A DNA stretch of 64,000 nucleotides from Marsupella aquatica (Eukaryota > Marchantiophyta), in the NCBI GenBank assembly GCA_973895155.1, contig OZ316897.1, forward strand, positions 15,810,001-15,874,000, given 5' to 3'. Of the stretch, positions 45,818 through 56,793 are shown in pieces. Each line of letters starts with the position of its first letter. Position 1 is the first letter of the stretch. Made by a program: the position numbers and the translations under genes. The notes under the pieces are model-generated. The model ran no database searches and had not been told where the DNA came from. It worked only from the letters and a program-made list of their open reading frames with translations.

Positions 45818-46892
45818 ATGGATGTTGTCACAACTTTCCTCTATGGCACCTTGGAAGAGGTGATCTTCATGAGACAGCCGCTAGGTTTTGTGAGGAGAGG
45901 ACAGGAGGAATTGGTTTGCAGATTGCTGAAATCCTTGTATGGGTTGAAGCAGTCACCAAGACAGTGGAATAAGCAGTTTGACGATTGGATTTTGTCACAA
46001 GGTTTTCACATGAGTGTGTTGACCCTTGTGTATATTTGAAACCGGTGAAGAATGTTGTCTTTGGGTTCATTGTTTTAGTACTTTATGTGGATGACATGCT
46101 TATTGCGGCCAAGGATAGGTCTGAGATTGTTAAGCTTAAGGCACTGCTAAGTGCAGAGTTTAAGATGAAGGACCTAGGGCCAGCTAAGAGGATTTTGGGT
46201 ATGGAGATCACTAGGGACTTGGAGGTTGGTAAGCTATGGTTGACACAAAGCAGTTATGTAAGGAAGGTAATTGCTAGGTTCAACATGGGGGATAGTAAGT
46301 CAGTAAGTACCCCTTTGGCTGCACACTTCAAATTGTCATCAGCTTTTTGTCCCACAGATGCGATAGAGAAGGGGCTGATGTCAAAGGTTTCTTATGATAA
46401 GGCAGTGGGAAGTCTCATGTATTTGATGACTTGCACTAAACCTGATCTTGCCATGGCTATGGGCAAGGTGAGCAGGTACATGTCAAATCCAGGGAAGGTA
46501 CACTGGGAAGCAGTGAAGTGGATTATCAGGTACTTGAAGGGTACCGTGGATCATGGTCTTTTATTTGATGCAAATGCAAAGAATGCGAGATCATTGATTG
46601 ACTATGTAGATTCTGACTATGGACAAGATCTGGACCGAAGGAGATCAACAATAGGGTATGTGTTCACACTTGGCGGTGGATGCATAAGTTGGAGGTCTAT
46701 TTTGCAGAAGTGTATTGCTCAGTCTACTATAGAAGCGGAGTATGTTGCAGCAGCAGAAGCAGCAAAGGAAGTGATTTGGTTGGATAGACTTATCATTGAA
46801 ATGGGATTGCCACAAGGGAATGTGATGCTCCATTGTGATAGTCAGAGTGCGCTCCACCTTACTGTGAACCAGGTGATGGACAGTAGAGTAAA
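45818..46892 (+). pseudogene. copia reverse transcriptase and RNase H, truncated
   Basis: After a stop at about 45816 the polymerase continues in phase (MDVVTTFLYGTLEEVIFM, LYGLKQSPRQWN), changes frame near 46000, then carries the YVDD-type motif LYVDDML and RNase H (SDYGQDLDRRRST; AQSTIEAEYVAA; LHCDSQSALHL). Similarity ends in the last RNase H motif (about VMDSR), where the sequence joins the inverted-repeat chain at 46893. Confidence 0.85.
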
Positions 46893-48577
46893 CGCAAAAA
46901 CATGTGTCCAAAGTGTTCATGGCACAACTAGTGGTTGAACAATGATGAGTATAGGGTCCCGCACCTAGTGGAGGGGGTTCTCAGCTCTATGTGGGGCCCC
47001 ATGGCACTCTAGGGCCCACCTCCAGCCCCTAGCCCGAAACTGGTCATTTGTGCTTCTGCTTAATGATTGCACAAAGGACCCCTCAAATGACCACAAATCC
47101 AATCATTTGACTTATGTGACACCCCATATGACAGATTTAATGACACTACTTGTAGTCATTGGTATTTATGACACCAATTTTTTCAGAAATGACTCAATGA
47201 AGATTACACTACCTTCTTGAGTGCCCCGTCACTATTCATTTGCAAAATAGAATATTCCCCATCCAAACACCGGCACAAACATGACACAATTACATGGAAG
47301 GACAACAGCCTTGCACTACTTCTTGTAAAGACAAAAAAAATGGCTTCATTTCCTTTTAGATAGGATGGTATGCATCAATGGTGACACATTTGGCAAATCA
47401 CTCCAAAGTCATATGACTTGGGAGTGATTTCCCCAAGATTATATCATCCCTTAAGTAAACACAAAAACATGGCTCCAAACTGCTAATGGTGCAACTAGTG
47501 GTTGGAGAATAATAATTATAGTATTTGACACCTAGTGGAGGGGTTGCGGGCTCTATGTGGTGCCACATGGCACTCTAGGGCCCACCTCCAGCCCCTAGCC
47601 CCAAACTGGTCATTTGTGCTTTTCCTTAATGATTGCATGAGGGACCCCTCAAATGACCACAAATCCAGTTATAAGACTGATATGACTCTCCATATGACAG
47701 TTTTAATGACCCTACTTTTAGTCATTGGTATTAATGACGGGCCATTGCTCACATATGACCCAATAAAGGCCCTAGTACCTCCACAGAGAACCAGCTTTAG
47801 ATTCCTTGCAAGATTGGAATATTCCTCTTCCCTAATCCCGCACCCACACCATACTGAGAAGCACAACTCCCCTGCCCATTCAATTGGTGCAGCACTACCT
47901 CTTGGAGAACCAAAAAACAACTTTTATTTGCCTTTGGATGTGATGGTATGCATGCATGGTGACACTTTTGGCAAATCACTCCAAAGTCGTACGACTTGGG
48001 AGTGATTTCCCCAAAGGTGTATCATGCCTTAAGTAAACGTAAAAACATGTGTCCAAAGTGTTTATGTCGCAACTAGTGGTTGGACAATGATGAGTATAGT
48101 GTCCCGCACCCAGTGGAGGGGTTCTCACCTCTATGTGGGGCCCCATGGCACTCTAGGGCCCACCTCAAGCCCCTAACCCCAAACTGGTCATTTGTGCTTT
48201 TCCTTAATGATTGCATGAGGGACCCCTCAAATGACCACAAATCCGGTCATTAGACTGATATGACTCTCCATATGACAGTTTTAATGACCCTACTTGTAGT
48301 CATTGGTATTTGTGATGCAAATGTTTTTTGTTCAAATGACCCAATAAAGATTACACTAGCTCCTTGAATGCCCCATCACTATTTATTTGCAAATTAAAAT
48401 ATTCCCCATCCAAACACCGGCACAAACATGACACAATTACAACAAAGGATGACAACCTTCCATTGGTATTGCCCTACTTCTTGAAGAGACAAAAAGGTTT
48501 CATTTGCCTTTGGATACAATAGTATGTGCGCATCTATATATGGTGACACTTCTGGAAAATCACTCCAAAGGTGTATA
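46893..48577. repeat. Head-to-tail chain of ~575-bp terminal-inverted-repeat units
   Basis: Unit A (46893-47409, first ~40 bp missing), B (47416-47987, 572 bp) and C (47994-48570, 577 bp) share their whole length, beginning acttgggagtgatttcccc and ending ggcaaatcactccaaagt. Adjacent units are separated by short linkers (catatg at 47410-47415, cgtacg at 47988-47993, gtgtata at about 48571), so each junction is a near-perfect ~36-bp palindrome. A fourth unit starts at 48578 and diverges after ~140 bp. A single copy lies at 24781-25341. Frames such as 47535-48005 are artefacts. Confidence 0.75.
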
Positions 48578-49626
48578 ACTTGGGAGTGATTTCCCCAAAG
48601 CTAGGTGCATCATGCCTAAAGTAAATGCAAGACATGTGTTCAAATTGCTAATGCCGCAACCAGTGGGAGGACAATGATGAGTATTGTGTCCCACACTTAG
48701 TGGAAGGGTTATCAACTATATCAATGACTCTACAATTATGACCGGTATCTGGAATGACTATTGAGTATTTTAATCTTCATACCTCTTGGGTTCTTTAATG
48801 ACTCTATAAGTAGTCATTTATGCAATAAGTCCATAATGACTATATGTTATTGTAAACATTGATATATTGTGATTTTTAGATTGACCCTATATTTGGTCAT
48901 TTATGCGACAAGTCCATAATGACAGTATGTTGTTGTAAACACCGATATATCCTAATTTCAAGATTGACTCTAGAGTTAGGCATTTATGAGAGAAGTCCAT
49001 AATGACGGTATGTTCTTGTAAACACTGATATGTCCTAATTTTAAGATTGACCCTAGAGTTAGTCATTTATGAGAGAAGTCCATAACGATGGTATGTTCTT
49101 GTAAACACTGATATGTCCTAATTTCAAGATTGACCCTAGAGTTAGTCATTTATGGGAGAAGTCCATAATGACAATATGTTGTTGTAAACACTGATATATT
49201 CTCATTTTTAGATTGACCCTATATTTTGTCATTTAACACCGTTGGTTAAAATGACGGTAATACATTTTTTGCCATTTATCACCGTTGTCCAAAATGACCC
49301 AAATAGATTTTTGGTCATTTCAATCATTGTCCAGAGTGACTATAATGTTGCTAAACACTAATTTATCATTGTTGTTATTAATTGCCTCATTTAGGACATG
49401 TATCTAAATTGACCATTTAAGGAAATTGGGTCATTTTGGTCGCATCAGTCATTATAGACATTATACAAAATGACGCAAAAGTTAACATTTTGTCATTTCA
49501 GTCTATAATTGGTCATTGTGGACAGTCATTCCCTTGTCATTCTTTTTGTGTCATTAGAAATTTTGGTCATTTATTCATCTCCGTCATTGGGTGATTGGTC
49601 ATAAAGGGCCCTATTTTCTTCTAGTG
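48578..49626. mobile_element. CACTA-like transposon end with TGAC-rich subterminal repeats
   Basis: Read on the minus strand the right end begins CACTAGAAGAAAATAGGGCC at 49626, matching the CACTA(C/G)AAGAAAA ends of plant En/Spm-type elements. Inward lies ~1 kb crowded with gtcatt/aatgac words and an 83-bp tandem array, as expected of subterminal transposase-binding repeats. No opposite end or transposase was found in this window, so it is a fragment or internally deleted copy. It abuts a dispersed repeat at 49627. Confidence 0.6.
48860..49295. repeat. Exact 83-bp tandem array, five units
   Basis: The word ttgac(c/t)ct starts at 48881, 48964, 49047, 49130 and 49213, a constant spacing of 83 bp. 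Each unit also carries agtcatttatg, aagtccata, and tgtaaacactgatat. Confidence 0.85.
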
Positions 49627-50106
49627 AGCTATTGTTAATGACATGGTTAAAGACTTGCAATGGAGCTATCAAACCGGTTTATCAAAATGACATTAGTGCT
49701 AGTCATCTTTGGTGGGGGTAATTGTAACGTGTGAGCAAACAGTAAAATTTTTCCTCGCACGAGCAAAAACAATTCCTGCATGACCCCTATTTTTCTACAT
49801 GCAACTGCCTCGCTATCAACTACCTGGTTGGTAACATCCCTTTTGGGGACTCCCTTTTTGCTAGCGAGCTCGCTAGCCATCTGCAGCCTTTAAAAATACC
49901 AAAAAAATGTAAAAGGCACCAAAAAGTAACTAAAATTTGGAATCATTATTGTCTCGCTATCAAAATCTACTCGCTATCAAAATCTCCTGTTTGCTCGCAA
50001 CATAGAATACCTCCTTTGGTGGGTGAGTGTCTGGGTGATCGAGAGAAATTATGCATGTGTGGTAACTTTCAGGTTAAGAGTTTAGTAGTAGTTTCCCTAC
50101 CCCTAG
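49627..50106. repeat. Dispersed repeat family copy
   Basis: 'gttaatgacatggttaaagacttgcaatggagctatcaaa' and 'agagaaattatgcatgtgtgg ... cctacccctaggg' match the family at 20.2-21.2 kb. About 300 bp in the middle (49720-50020) are unrelated. The 77-codon minus frame here is not credible. Confidence 0.5.
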
Positions 50107-50270
50107 GGTGTTGAGCAAAGACAACATTCACAACCACAAGCCCATGATCATCCAATGCACAAGAAGTCGACACAAAGAGATACATGGTTAAGAGCAAAGA
50201 CAATATTGATAATGACAAGCCCATGATCATCCAACACACAAGTAGTTGACACAAAGAGATACATGGTTCA
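50107..50270 (-). repeat. Inverted fragment of the copia-type LTR, two 73-bp copies
   Basis: Read on the minus strand: ggtgaaccatgtatctctt, tgtgtcaactacttgtg, gatcatgggcttg, ttgtctttgctcaaca. This corresponds to the 3' end of the LTRs at 25360-25685 and 54725-55119. The core appears twice in tandem. Confidence 0.65.
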
Positions 50271-50605
50271 CCTTGGCTGACGCTATGTCCACCGCCAGAA
50301 CACTGTCACGAGAGCTTAACTACACTCTAGGCGCATCGACCATCTGGAGTAGACCTATGTAATACAAGTTATGCCTATCTCTCAACTAGCTCTGTAACAA
50401 TGAGCCTGATCTCGAGCCTGAGTTCCTCCTACCGGGAAAACACCGCTTGTGATATAGTATGCACAATGACAAATAAACCTGACCAAGTCTGTGACTAAGG
50501 TTGCCCTAATTGTGATTACATTTTTAACCCTAGGCCTAAGACTGAGTAAATGCCTAACATAAGGTTGATCCTAGTAATTTGGTACTATTCTATTGGTTCT
50601 ACACC
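50271..50605. other. Gene-free spacer
   Basis: Nothing recognisable apart from a short dispersed-repeat word (ctattctattggttc) near 50585. Confidence 0.25.
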
Positions 50606-51160
50606 ATGAGATCCTCTTTGGTGGATGAGAGAAATTATGCATGTATTTTGGTGCCACAAACTAAATACAAGACTAAATATTAATTTCCTTCCCCCAAGCT
50701 AGGGCACATTCCTCTTCTTTGCTGTGAATAAACTGTAAGTCTAGTGGGGTACTTTGAGATCACAATGAGGACCCCTGGAATTTGGCTAAGAAATCTAGCC
50801 TTGCAATTTCAGAAAAATGGTATTTACATGCATTACTTAGAACAAAACTGACAAAAGGTAGGATATCAAGGAGTTAAATTTCACTAAGAGAAAATAGCCA
50901 GGCTATGCTCAATCATCCACATAGTCACATTGCCATTGAGAATTAGAGAACAAGATGACAGCCCAGGTAAGCAACTCTTGTATAAAAGGCAGGGGGTGAG
51001 GGCAGCGTCTACAGTATTATATGGACTAGAAAGTTGGCTATAAAAAATTCAAAATTCAAAAAACCTGAGTTTTCCACTTTTAACACTTTAAAATCACTAA
51101 AAATGTTTTGGTTTTCTTCTTTTTCATCATAAAATTAAAATATTCCTGAACATGTTGTAA
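50606..51160. repeat. Dispersed repeat copy 2 (matches 13204-13685)
   Basis: Collinear with 13204-13685 except for about 65 extra bases near 50884-50955. It ends at 51160, exactly where LINE-type coding sequence starts. Confidence 0.7.
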
Positions 51161-52413
51161 ATCGAAGGTACAGTGGAAGCACTAAAAGAGGCATGGATAG
51201 AGGGGAAAAGAGAGTGCACAGAACCACTCTTGGCATTTGATAAGGCAAGCCGTAACATGAGGAGGATATAAATCGAGAAGCAAGGGTCACCCAAGAGAAG
51301 AGAAGAAGAAATGTTGCTAATGCAAAACCAACTAAGAGTGCTGAAGACAGCGATTATGGAGGAATGCACAGAAACTGAACTGAAAGATTATGTAGATATG
51401 GCTAAGGGGGGTCACTATATGGAGGCCATACATTGCGTGCAAAGTTTTAGGGTTTGACCCCCCTAACTTTTAAGTGAAAAATATTTTTTTGCAAAGCCCT
51501 TTCTTTCTTAAAATTTTGTCATTTTTTATTAAAAAACCCCTAAAAACTTTACAGAAAGTATTTTTTGTAATTAATAGGCCTATGTGTTCTTTAAAGTCGA
51601 CCAATCAATAAAACATGTCCTATGTGTTCTTCCACCAAACTTTCAATTGGAAGTCTTCCACCACACTCATTAATTTAAATGGGCCTATACTTTGTCGCAC
51701 GTGATGTGTCACTTCTGTGGAAGTGACCCCCGAGAGAGATATGGAAGACATAGTACATGCTGCTAAACTAGAGGAGGCACACAGAGGGAGGTGGCTGGCA
51801 AGAATCAAATGGTTGGGGGAGGGAGATGAGCCCTCAAAATTATATTTTGCCACGGTGAAAGCAAAACGTGAAAGAGAAGCAATGAAGAGCCTGCTACTGG
51901 ACGACAGAAGGGAGCTCAAGGACCCAGGGTTAATAATGAAGGAGGTGGAAAGAATGTGCTTTGAACTGTATGCCCTAGGGGAACCTTCACAGCAAGAGAA
52001 AAGAGCAATACTGAATGAAAGAAGCAGGCTCCTTAGCCACACGCGGTCGGCACTTCCAAATGAGGAGGTCACCTGGTTGGAGAGGTTGTCGACAAACAAG
52101 GAAATAAACAAAACACTGTGGATGCTCCCAAAGGATAAGGCGCCCGGGCCTGACGGGCTATCAGTTGAGGTATATCAGGCTTGTTGGGAGTTCATCCAAG
52201 AGGAAGTGGTGGCAATGATCCAGGAATATTGGCTAACAGGGAGACTAGGAGGTGGGATGATCAAGGAGGGGACAATTAAACTAATCCCCAAGAAGCTGGA
52301 TAAGCGGAAACTTAAGGATTGGAGACCTTTAACTATGCTGAATATTGTCTACAAGTTGATAGCTAAACTACTGGCGTGCAAACTGATCAGGGTGCTGCCC
52401 CAGCTGATTAGTG
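51161..52413 (+). pseudogene. LINE (non-LTR) reverse-transcriptase fragment
   Basis: Two coding segments belong together. 51164-51404 reads VEALKEAWIEGKRECT ... FDKASRNMRRI with one stop, the linker before a LINE polymerase. It resumes after the MITE at about 51735 as RGRWLARIKWLGEGDEPSKLYF, then the polymerase fingers: LPKDKAPGPDGLSVEVYQ, GTIKLIPKKLDKRKLKDWRPL, LNIVYKLIAKLLACKL. The element is cut at 52413, before the catalytic palm motifs, by the LTR element starting there. Both ends are therefore missing. Confidence 0.85.
51405..51733. mobile_element. MULE-like MITE, second copy, inside the LINE
   Basis: Begins ggggggtcactatatgg and ends gtggaagtgacccccgag. It matches the reverse complement of 4067-4361 at both ends and internally (actttgtcgcacgtgat). 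It interrupts LINE coding sequence. A clear target duplication was not found here. Confidence 0.7.
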
Positions 52414-52771
52414 TGACGCCGCCGGTACGGCGAGTAATGAGTGATTCGGCCTAACGATGCTTAGCATGCACGTTAGGGGTATCTTAGGCCATAATTATTA
52501 GCATAACGACAGTATTTAGGTAGCCATTATGAGTAGGAAATCATTAGTCAATAAGGGGCGTTCGTGTTCGGCCCGGCGGCAGGTCGCCATTCGCACGGCC
52601 GTGTTGCGAGCGTGTAATGGGCCCCTTCCTCGGGTCCGTATAACAAACTCAGGAAGGCAGCCACTGACACACGCTGACCCGGACCGGCGGATTGTCCTGT
52701 ACACTGCAAGCATGAAAGGCTCGGCCTATAAGCGACGAGGAGGCGTCGGGCGACCGACGAGCTCTCAGGGG

Positions 52772-52778
52772 TATAAAA
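52772..52778 (+). promoter_or_regulatory. TATA box of the second LTR-type element
   Basis: TATAAAA in a G/C-rich setting (ggggtataaaacgggggcc), about 360 bp after the element's start and about 220 bp before its ORF. This is the layout expected for an LTR promoter. Confidence 0.45.
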
Positions 52779-52987
52779 CGGGGGCCGATCCTTGGCAGGG
52801 CACCAGTTCTTCAGTTCACGCGCCAGCTTTGACCCCAGTTCTCTCACTTAGCCTTAGTCGCCGTCTATCTCCTCTGAATGTTGCACAGGATCCTGTCCAG
52901 TTCGGCCATACAATTGTGGACGCAGTTCCTGTCTATCGGAGGGCACTTGGCCGACTCATTAAAACACGCCAACCCGCGATGATACAA

Positions 52988-54724
52988 AATCGAACGCGAG
53001 TACGAGAGAGCCATCCGCCTAGCAGGACGACACCACTATCTCCTTAACTTTGATTACCTGTCCCAGAGCGAGCTTTACCGACCCAAAGAAATATCAGGGT
53101 ACTTCTTCGACGGAGGCAAATACATTGGCTTCTGGGAGGCATTGCTTCAGCTTTCGGACAAGGTCTTCAATATCCCGGGCACGATCGACTTGCAGCGGCA
53201 CCACTTCGACCACATCCCCGCTCGGGTCTGGGCTATCATCAACAGCAAGTTCAACACTACCCGGTCGACAGGGCCGTCTACACTTGCTTCGGAAAACCTC
53301 CACCGGCACCTACAGAACTTCATGGCAACTCTACCATCAACGACCAGTGTCGGCCAACCTGTGCCCATACCTGCACCTACACCTCCTCGACCTCAGCCGA
53401 GCCGGTCCCCACCACCGGTCCCACCACCTCTCCGAGTACGATCCATGGTGAATGCGGTGAATATTAGCTCCGAAGACGAGGAGGCTCACCCTCCTCTGAA
53501 TCGACGGCCGCGGGGTACGACTCAACAAGCGCCGAACAACCCAGCATCACTCCAGCAAGCCCAAGGGGATAACACAGTAACTCTAGCAGCCCCGGCACCA
53601 ATACTCACGGCAGTCGTGCTACCACCACCTGACCGAGAGGAAGGAGAGATGTCCCCTTCTTCTAGTCACCCTGGGAATCAGTCTCGGGGTAGGACGAGGA
53701 AGGAACTCGCAGCCGTATCCGGGTTGCCTTTGGCCACGGTTGCGGTAGCCAAGCTGACCATGCATCGCATGGGGGACAATGTTCACAAGAACATCCTCCA
53801 CCCCAAGCATGCATGCTGTCTGAAGACCCTAGAATTTGAGCACCTCGCCTCTCTCCCTTGGAACAGAAGCAGGTACTACGGGTAGGATATGACGGAGTTC
53901 ATTCAGAACTTCGACGAGGCCCGTCAACAAACCCGAGTGCACGGGAGATTGATGTGTCTCAATGAGGCACATTTGAAGATGATTTTCGGCCTACCCGAGG
54001 GATAAACCGGGTAGAGTCGCGAGCTCCTGGGGGCAAGGGAGCTAAATACCAGTCTTCTAGCTTCCCGACTGAGGGAGCAGTGGACAACGGATTCTTAATG
54101 AGAACGTGCCTCATACCAGAAGTGGCAGAACGCTTGGAGTTCCAACGGTATGCCCTCCACATGATGGAACCCAGAGGCAAAATATCGGTCGTCCAGGTCA
54201 TCCAGGTGGAGAACTATCGGCCCAGGAAGTGGGCGTCCTTCTTCATCAAGAAGTTCCACGAGGAGATGGAGCGGAGAAGAAAGACTTTGTACCTTGGCGG
54301 AAAGGCGTACTTTGCTAGCCACATCAAAATCATCATTGAGTGGTATGCTCGTCTTGACCGCCGCAGCCTCCCGCGTATCAACGAGCCCGAGCTGACCCCG
54401 TCAAAATGGGTGTTCCCAGCCCAGGTGAGGCGACCGCAGCCCGAGGCCCGAAGTCTGGCAGCTGCAAGCCCTGCTATCCCGGCCCCGCAACCCGCCGCTG
54501 CCGCCCCGCCAAGCATACCCATAGACGTTATCGTGACCTTAGACGCGATCAATCAAGACAGTGCAATCGAAGCCAGGCCGGATGAAGCCATACCAGAAAT
54601 AGATGCCACGGTAGCCGAGGAGATTCCGCCACCCCCTGCAGTTGTGCAGGAGAACCGCCCACCTCCAATGGAACCAGCCCCTTCAACCGACTTACCTCAA
54701 GGGCTACATGTGTCCACTCATTAA
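52988..54724 (+). pseudogene. Element ORF sharing a domain with the 13-kb gypsy's extra frame
   Basis: Open from about 52988 to 53883 (key parts: ERAIRLAGRHHYLLNFDYL, YFFDGGKYIGFWEALL, then a long Pro/Ser-rich linker). After a TAG the same frame continues (MTEFIQNFDEAR, LKMIFGLPEG), and the last part resumes in another frame at 54080-54724 (VAERLEFQRYALHMM, KWASFFIKKFHEEM, YFASHIKIIIEWYARL, then an Ala/Pro-rich tail). Aligned blocks with 31056-31590: MTEFIQNF/YSEFITTW, LKMIFGLP/LKELFKLP, ERLEFQRYAL/ERLEFVIHAL, WASFFIKKFH/WSAFFHEGFH. One frameshift and at least two stops disable it. Confidence 0.65.
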
Positions 54725-55119
54725 TTGTTATGGAGCCACTTGAGAGATAACGAGAACTAACTTGCATTGTAGAGGCATCAATCTTATTATTTATTAAAAA
54801 TGAATTATTATTCAATTTATGAACATTTGGACAATAGGAGGTGTACATTTGGGCAAACAACATTGGTGATGGCATTTAGACATACCTAATTAGAGGCCTA
54901 AAAGTGACCAAAAATAAATACACTCTTAATGAACAGAGTGATAGACTCGGTATGGCTGATAGGTCTTGAGTGATGTAAAGCTCTCATGTGCCCGCTCATG
55001 TGTTCCTGTGGACGTAGCCTCAGCAAAGGTGAACTATGTATTTCTCGTTATCAACTACTTGTGTGTTGGATCGATGATCATGGGCTTGCCATTGCGAACG
55101 TTGTCTTTACTGATCAACA
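54725..55119 (+). mobile_element. Solo-like LTR of the copia-type family
   Basis: Shares with 25360-25685 the order gttat.gagccacttgagaga, ggtatggc.gat, gtaaagctctc, gtggacgtagcctc, ggtgaac.a.gtat. It ends gatcaaca at 55119 with no primer-binding site after it, so it is a 3' or solo LTR. Confidence 0.6.
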
Positions 55120-56462
55120 CAGGCAAGCCTCAACATATCTGAAGAGCCATTGTTTGCTAGAACATTAACTTGAAAGTCCTGTAGTTCTCACTTCATTGAT
55201 CGAGCACCTCGTCAAGCACACCGGGTCCACCCTGAGTGCAGCTGTCATTAATACAAAAATCTTGGCATAATTAGGCTAGGAATTTACCTACCAAGGAAGT
55301 AGTGGGGTAGACACCAAGAAAGGATCCGGACAGAGAAGTCCACCACCGCTAAGCTAGCGGGCTGCTAAGACAAGGCTTACAATGACATGTGTTTAATTTG
55401 ACTATGGGGCGCATGCAGGCGCTTTTGGGAAGTCCCCTTCTGCCCTTGGACCTCGCCTTGGATAAACTGCTAGGGCCCTCCGGTCCCACCCCACCCGCCA
55501 TGAATGAAGTTTGTTCCACATGATGAGACTGATGCTTCAGTGCAGATTAGACCAATAGTAAAGTACTAAGTCTATATATCACGCCGGACCTACCCAGGGA
55601 CCTACTACTGAAGGGAACGTACCTTGCCGAAACTTGAGCACCGGCCACTCTAACTCATGGAGTATGCTACTCCCACTGCAGTACACTGTCCACCACTATT
55701 GGTAAGTGTTAGTAACAATATACATAGCCCTTCAAATGTTACATCTCACATAAAATAGTGTGACTCACATTAATTACGTCAGTCTAATTATTACAATTCA
55801 CATGAAGTCACACATAATTTGGTGTCACTGATTGAGGTGTTAGCCTGGAATATTGCACACCGAGAATCAAGGCATGAAACTGAGTCCCAAGAGCACTCTC
55901 AATACAAAGTAAAGTGTGTGACCTAAGATACTTAATTAGAGTGATTCAGGCTAGACAAAAATGTTCACACAATTTAGTGTGAGTCAGTCTAATTTTGGTG
56001 TCACACTAATTGTGTACCGGGCCCCTGACCAAAGAGGTTTGGTCACAAATTAAAGCTTAACTGTAATTTTGGTGTCACACTAATTATGTACCAGGCCCAT
56101 GACCAAAGAGGTTTGGTCACAAAAGCAACCAAAGAGGTTACTTTGATCACAAACTTAAGTGTAATTTTGGTGTGTAATTTTGGTGTGACACTAATTATGT
56201 ACTAAACGGGCGACCAAAGAGATTTGGTAACAAAAGCTGAACTGTTGCAAGTGTTGCAAGTGCCTCTCTTGCTTAGTGTACACACTCTGACATGTTAACA
56301 TATTTTGTAGAATCATATGCCCAGAATAGTATAGTGAGAGAATCATGTGCCGAATAGGATGCAAAGAATCATTATGAGCAGAAAAAAGATTGGATTTGGA
56401 GGCATTTTGGGGCCCCCACCACGAAGCCAAACTGATCCGCAAGTTCAGCCAATAAGCACGCT
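55120..56462. repeat. Spacer with ~75-bp tandem repeats
   Basis: No gene. At 55991-56235 three units share aattttggtgtcacactaatt, gtacc.ggccc.tgaccaaagaggtttggtcacaaa (starts near 55991, 56065 and 56176). Related 'acata.tttggtgtcac' words extend left to about 55740. Confidence 0.5.
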
Positions 56463-56542
56463 ATCTACGATGTACAGTGTAGATCTACGATGTACAGTGT
56501 AGATCTACGATGTACAGTGTAGATCTACGATGTACAGTGTAG
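56463..56542. repeat. Four perfect 20-bp tandem repeats upstream of the HypX-like gene
   Basis: atctacgatgtacagtgtag is repeated four times without a mismatch, ending about 250 bp before the ATG of the HypX-like gene. Each unit contains tgtaca. The position suits a promoter element, but this is not shown. Confidence 0.9.
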
Positions 56543-56793
56543 TTATATGGCTTGTTTGGGAGTTCTTTGTCTTGGAAGGCTTTGTGTCTTTCCTGGTGCC
56601 CGCTCCCATGGTGGTTGGTTTGGCACTTCTCACCTTCGGTCCCCTCGGTCCCCCTGTTGCTGCGCTTCGGGCCACCTGTTTGTATCGTTCAAGGCAAAAA
56701 CTACTTTCGTCAAGCCTACGCGCTCTGATTCTACTTCTTATTTTCGTTGTTCATTGTCACTGAATCAGCTTCGAAAATGAATTAGCTTCAACA

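Larger units (their letters stand above)
41881..46892 (+). mobile_element. Broken Ty1/copia retrotransposon (internal region)
   Basis: The order gag, zinc knuckle, protease, integrase, reverse transcriptase, RNase H (integrase before polymerase) identifies Ty1/copia. No intact LTR pair flanks it. The left boundary is uncertain, and the right end is cut within the last part of RNase H, where the inverted-repeat chain starts at 46893. A 610-bp insertion splits gag. The copia-type LTR and primer-binding site at 25360-25699 could be its severed 5' end, with the 13-kb gypsy element between; this is a hypothesis. Confidence 0.85.
52414..54724 (+). mobile_element. Fragment of a second LTR-type element
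   Basis: It begins tgtgacgccgccgg within the LINE, is markedly richer in G+C than its flanks, and has a promoter-like TATAAAA at 52772. A coding region (52988-54724) follows with no recognisable gag, protease or polymerase. The right end is cut where an unrelated LTR starts at 54725. No second LTR was found. Confidence 0.5.

Noticed and set aside
47535-48005. 156-codon plus ORF
   Set aside because: It lies inside tandem inverted-repeat units and is not kept in the neighbouring units.
48860-49295. Possible CRISPR array (regular repeats)
   Set aside because: Repeats are directly adjacent 83-bp units without unique spacers, in a transposon end of a eukaryotic genome.
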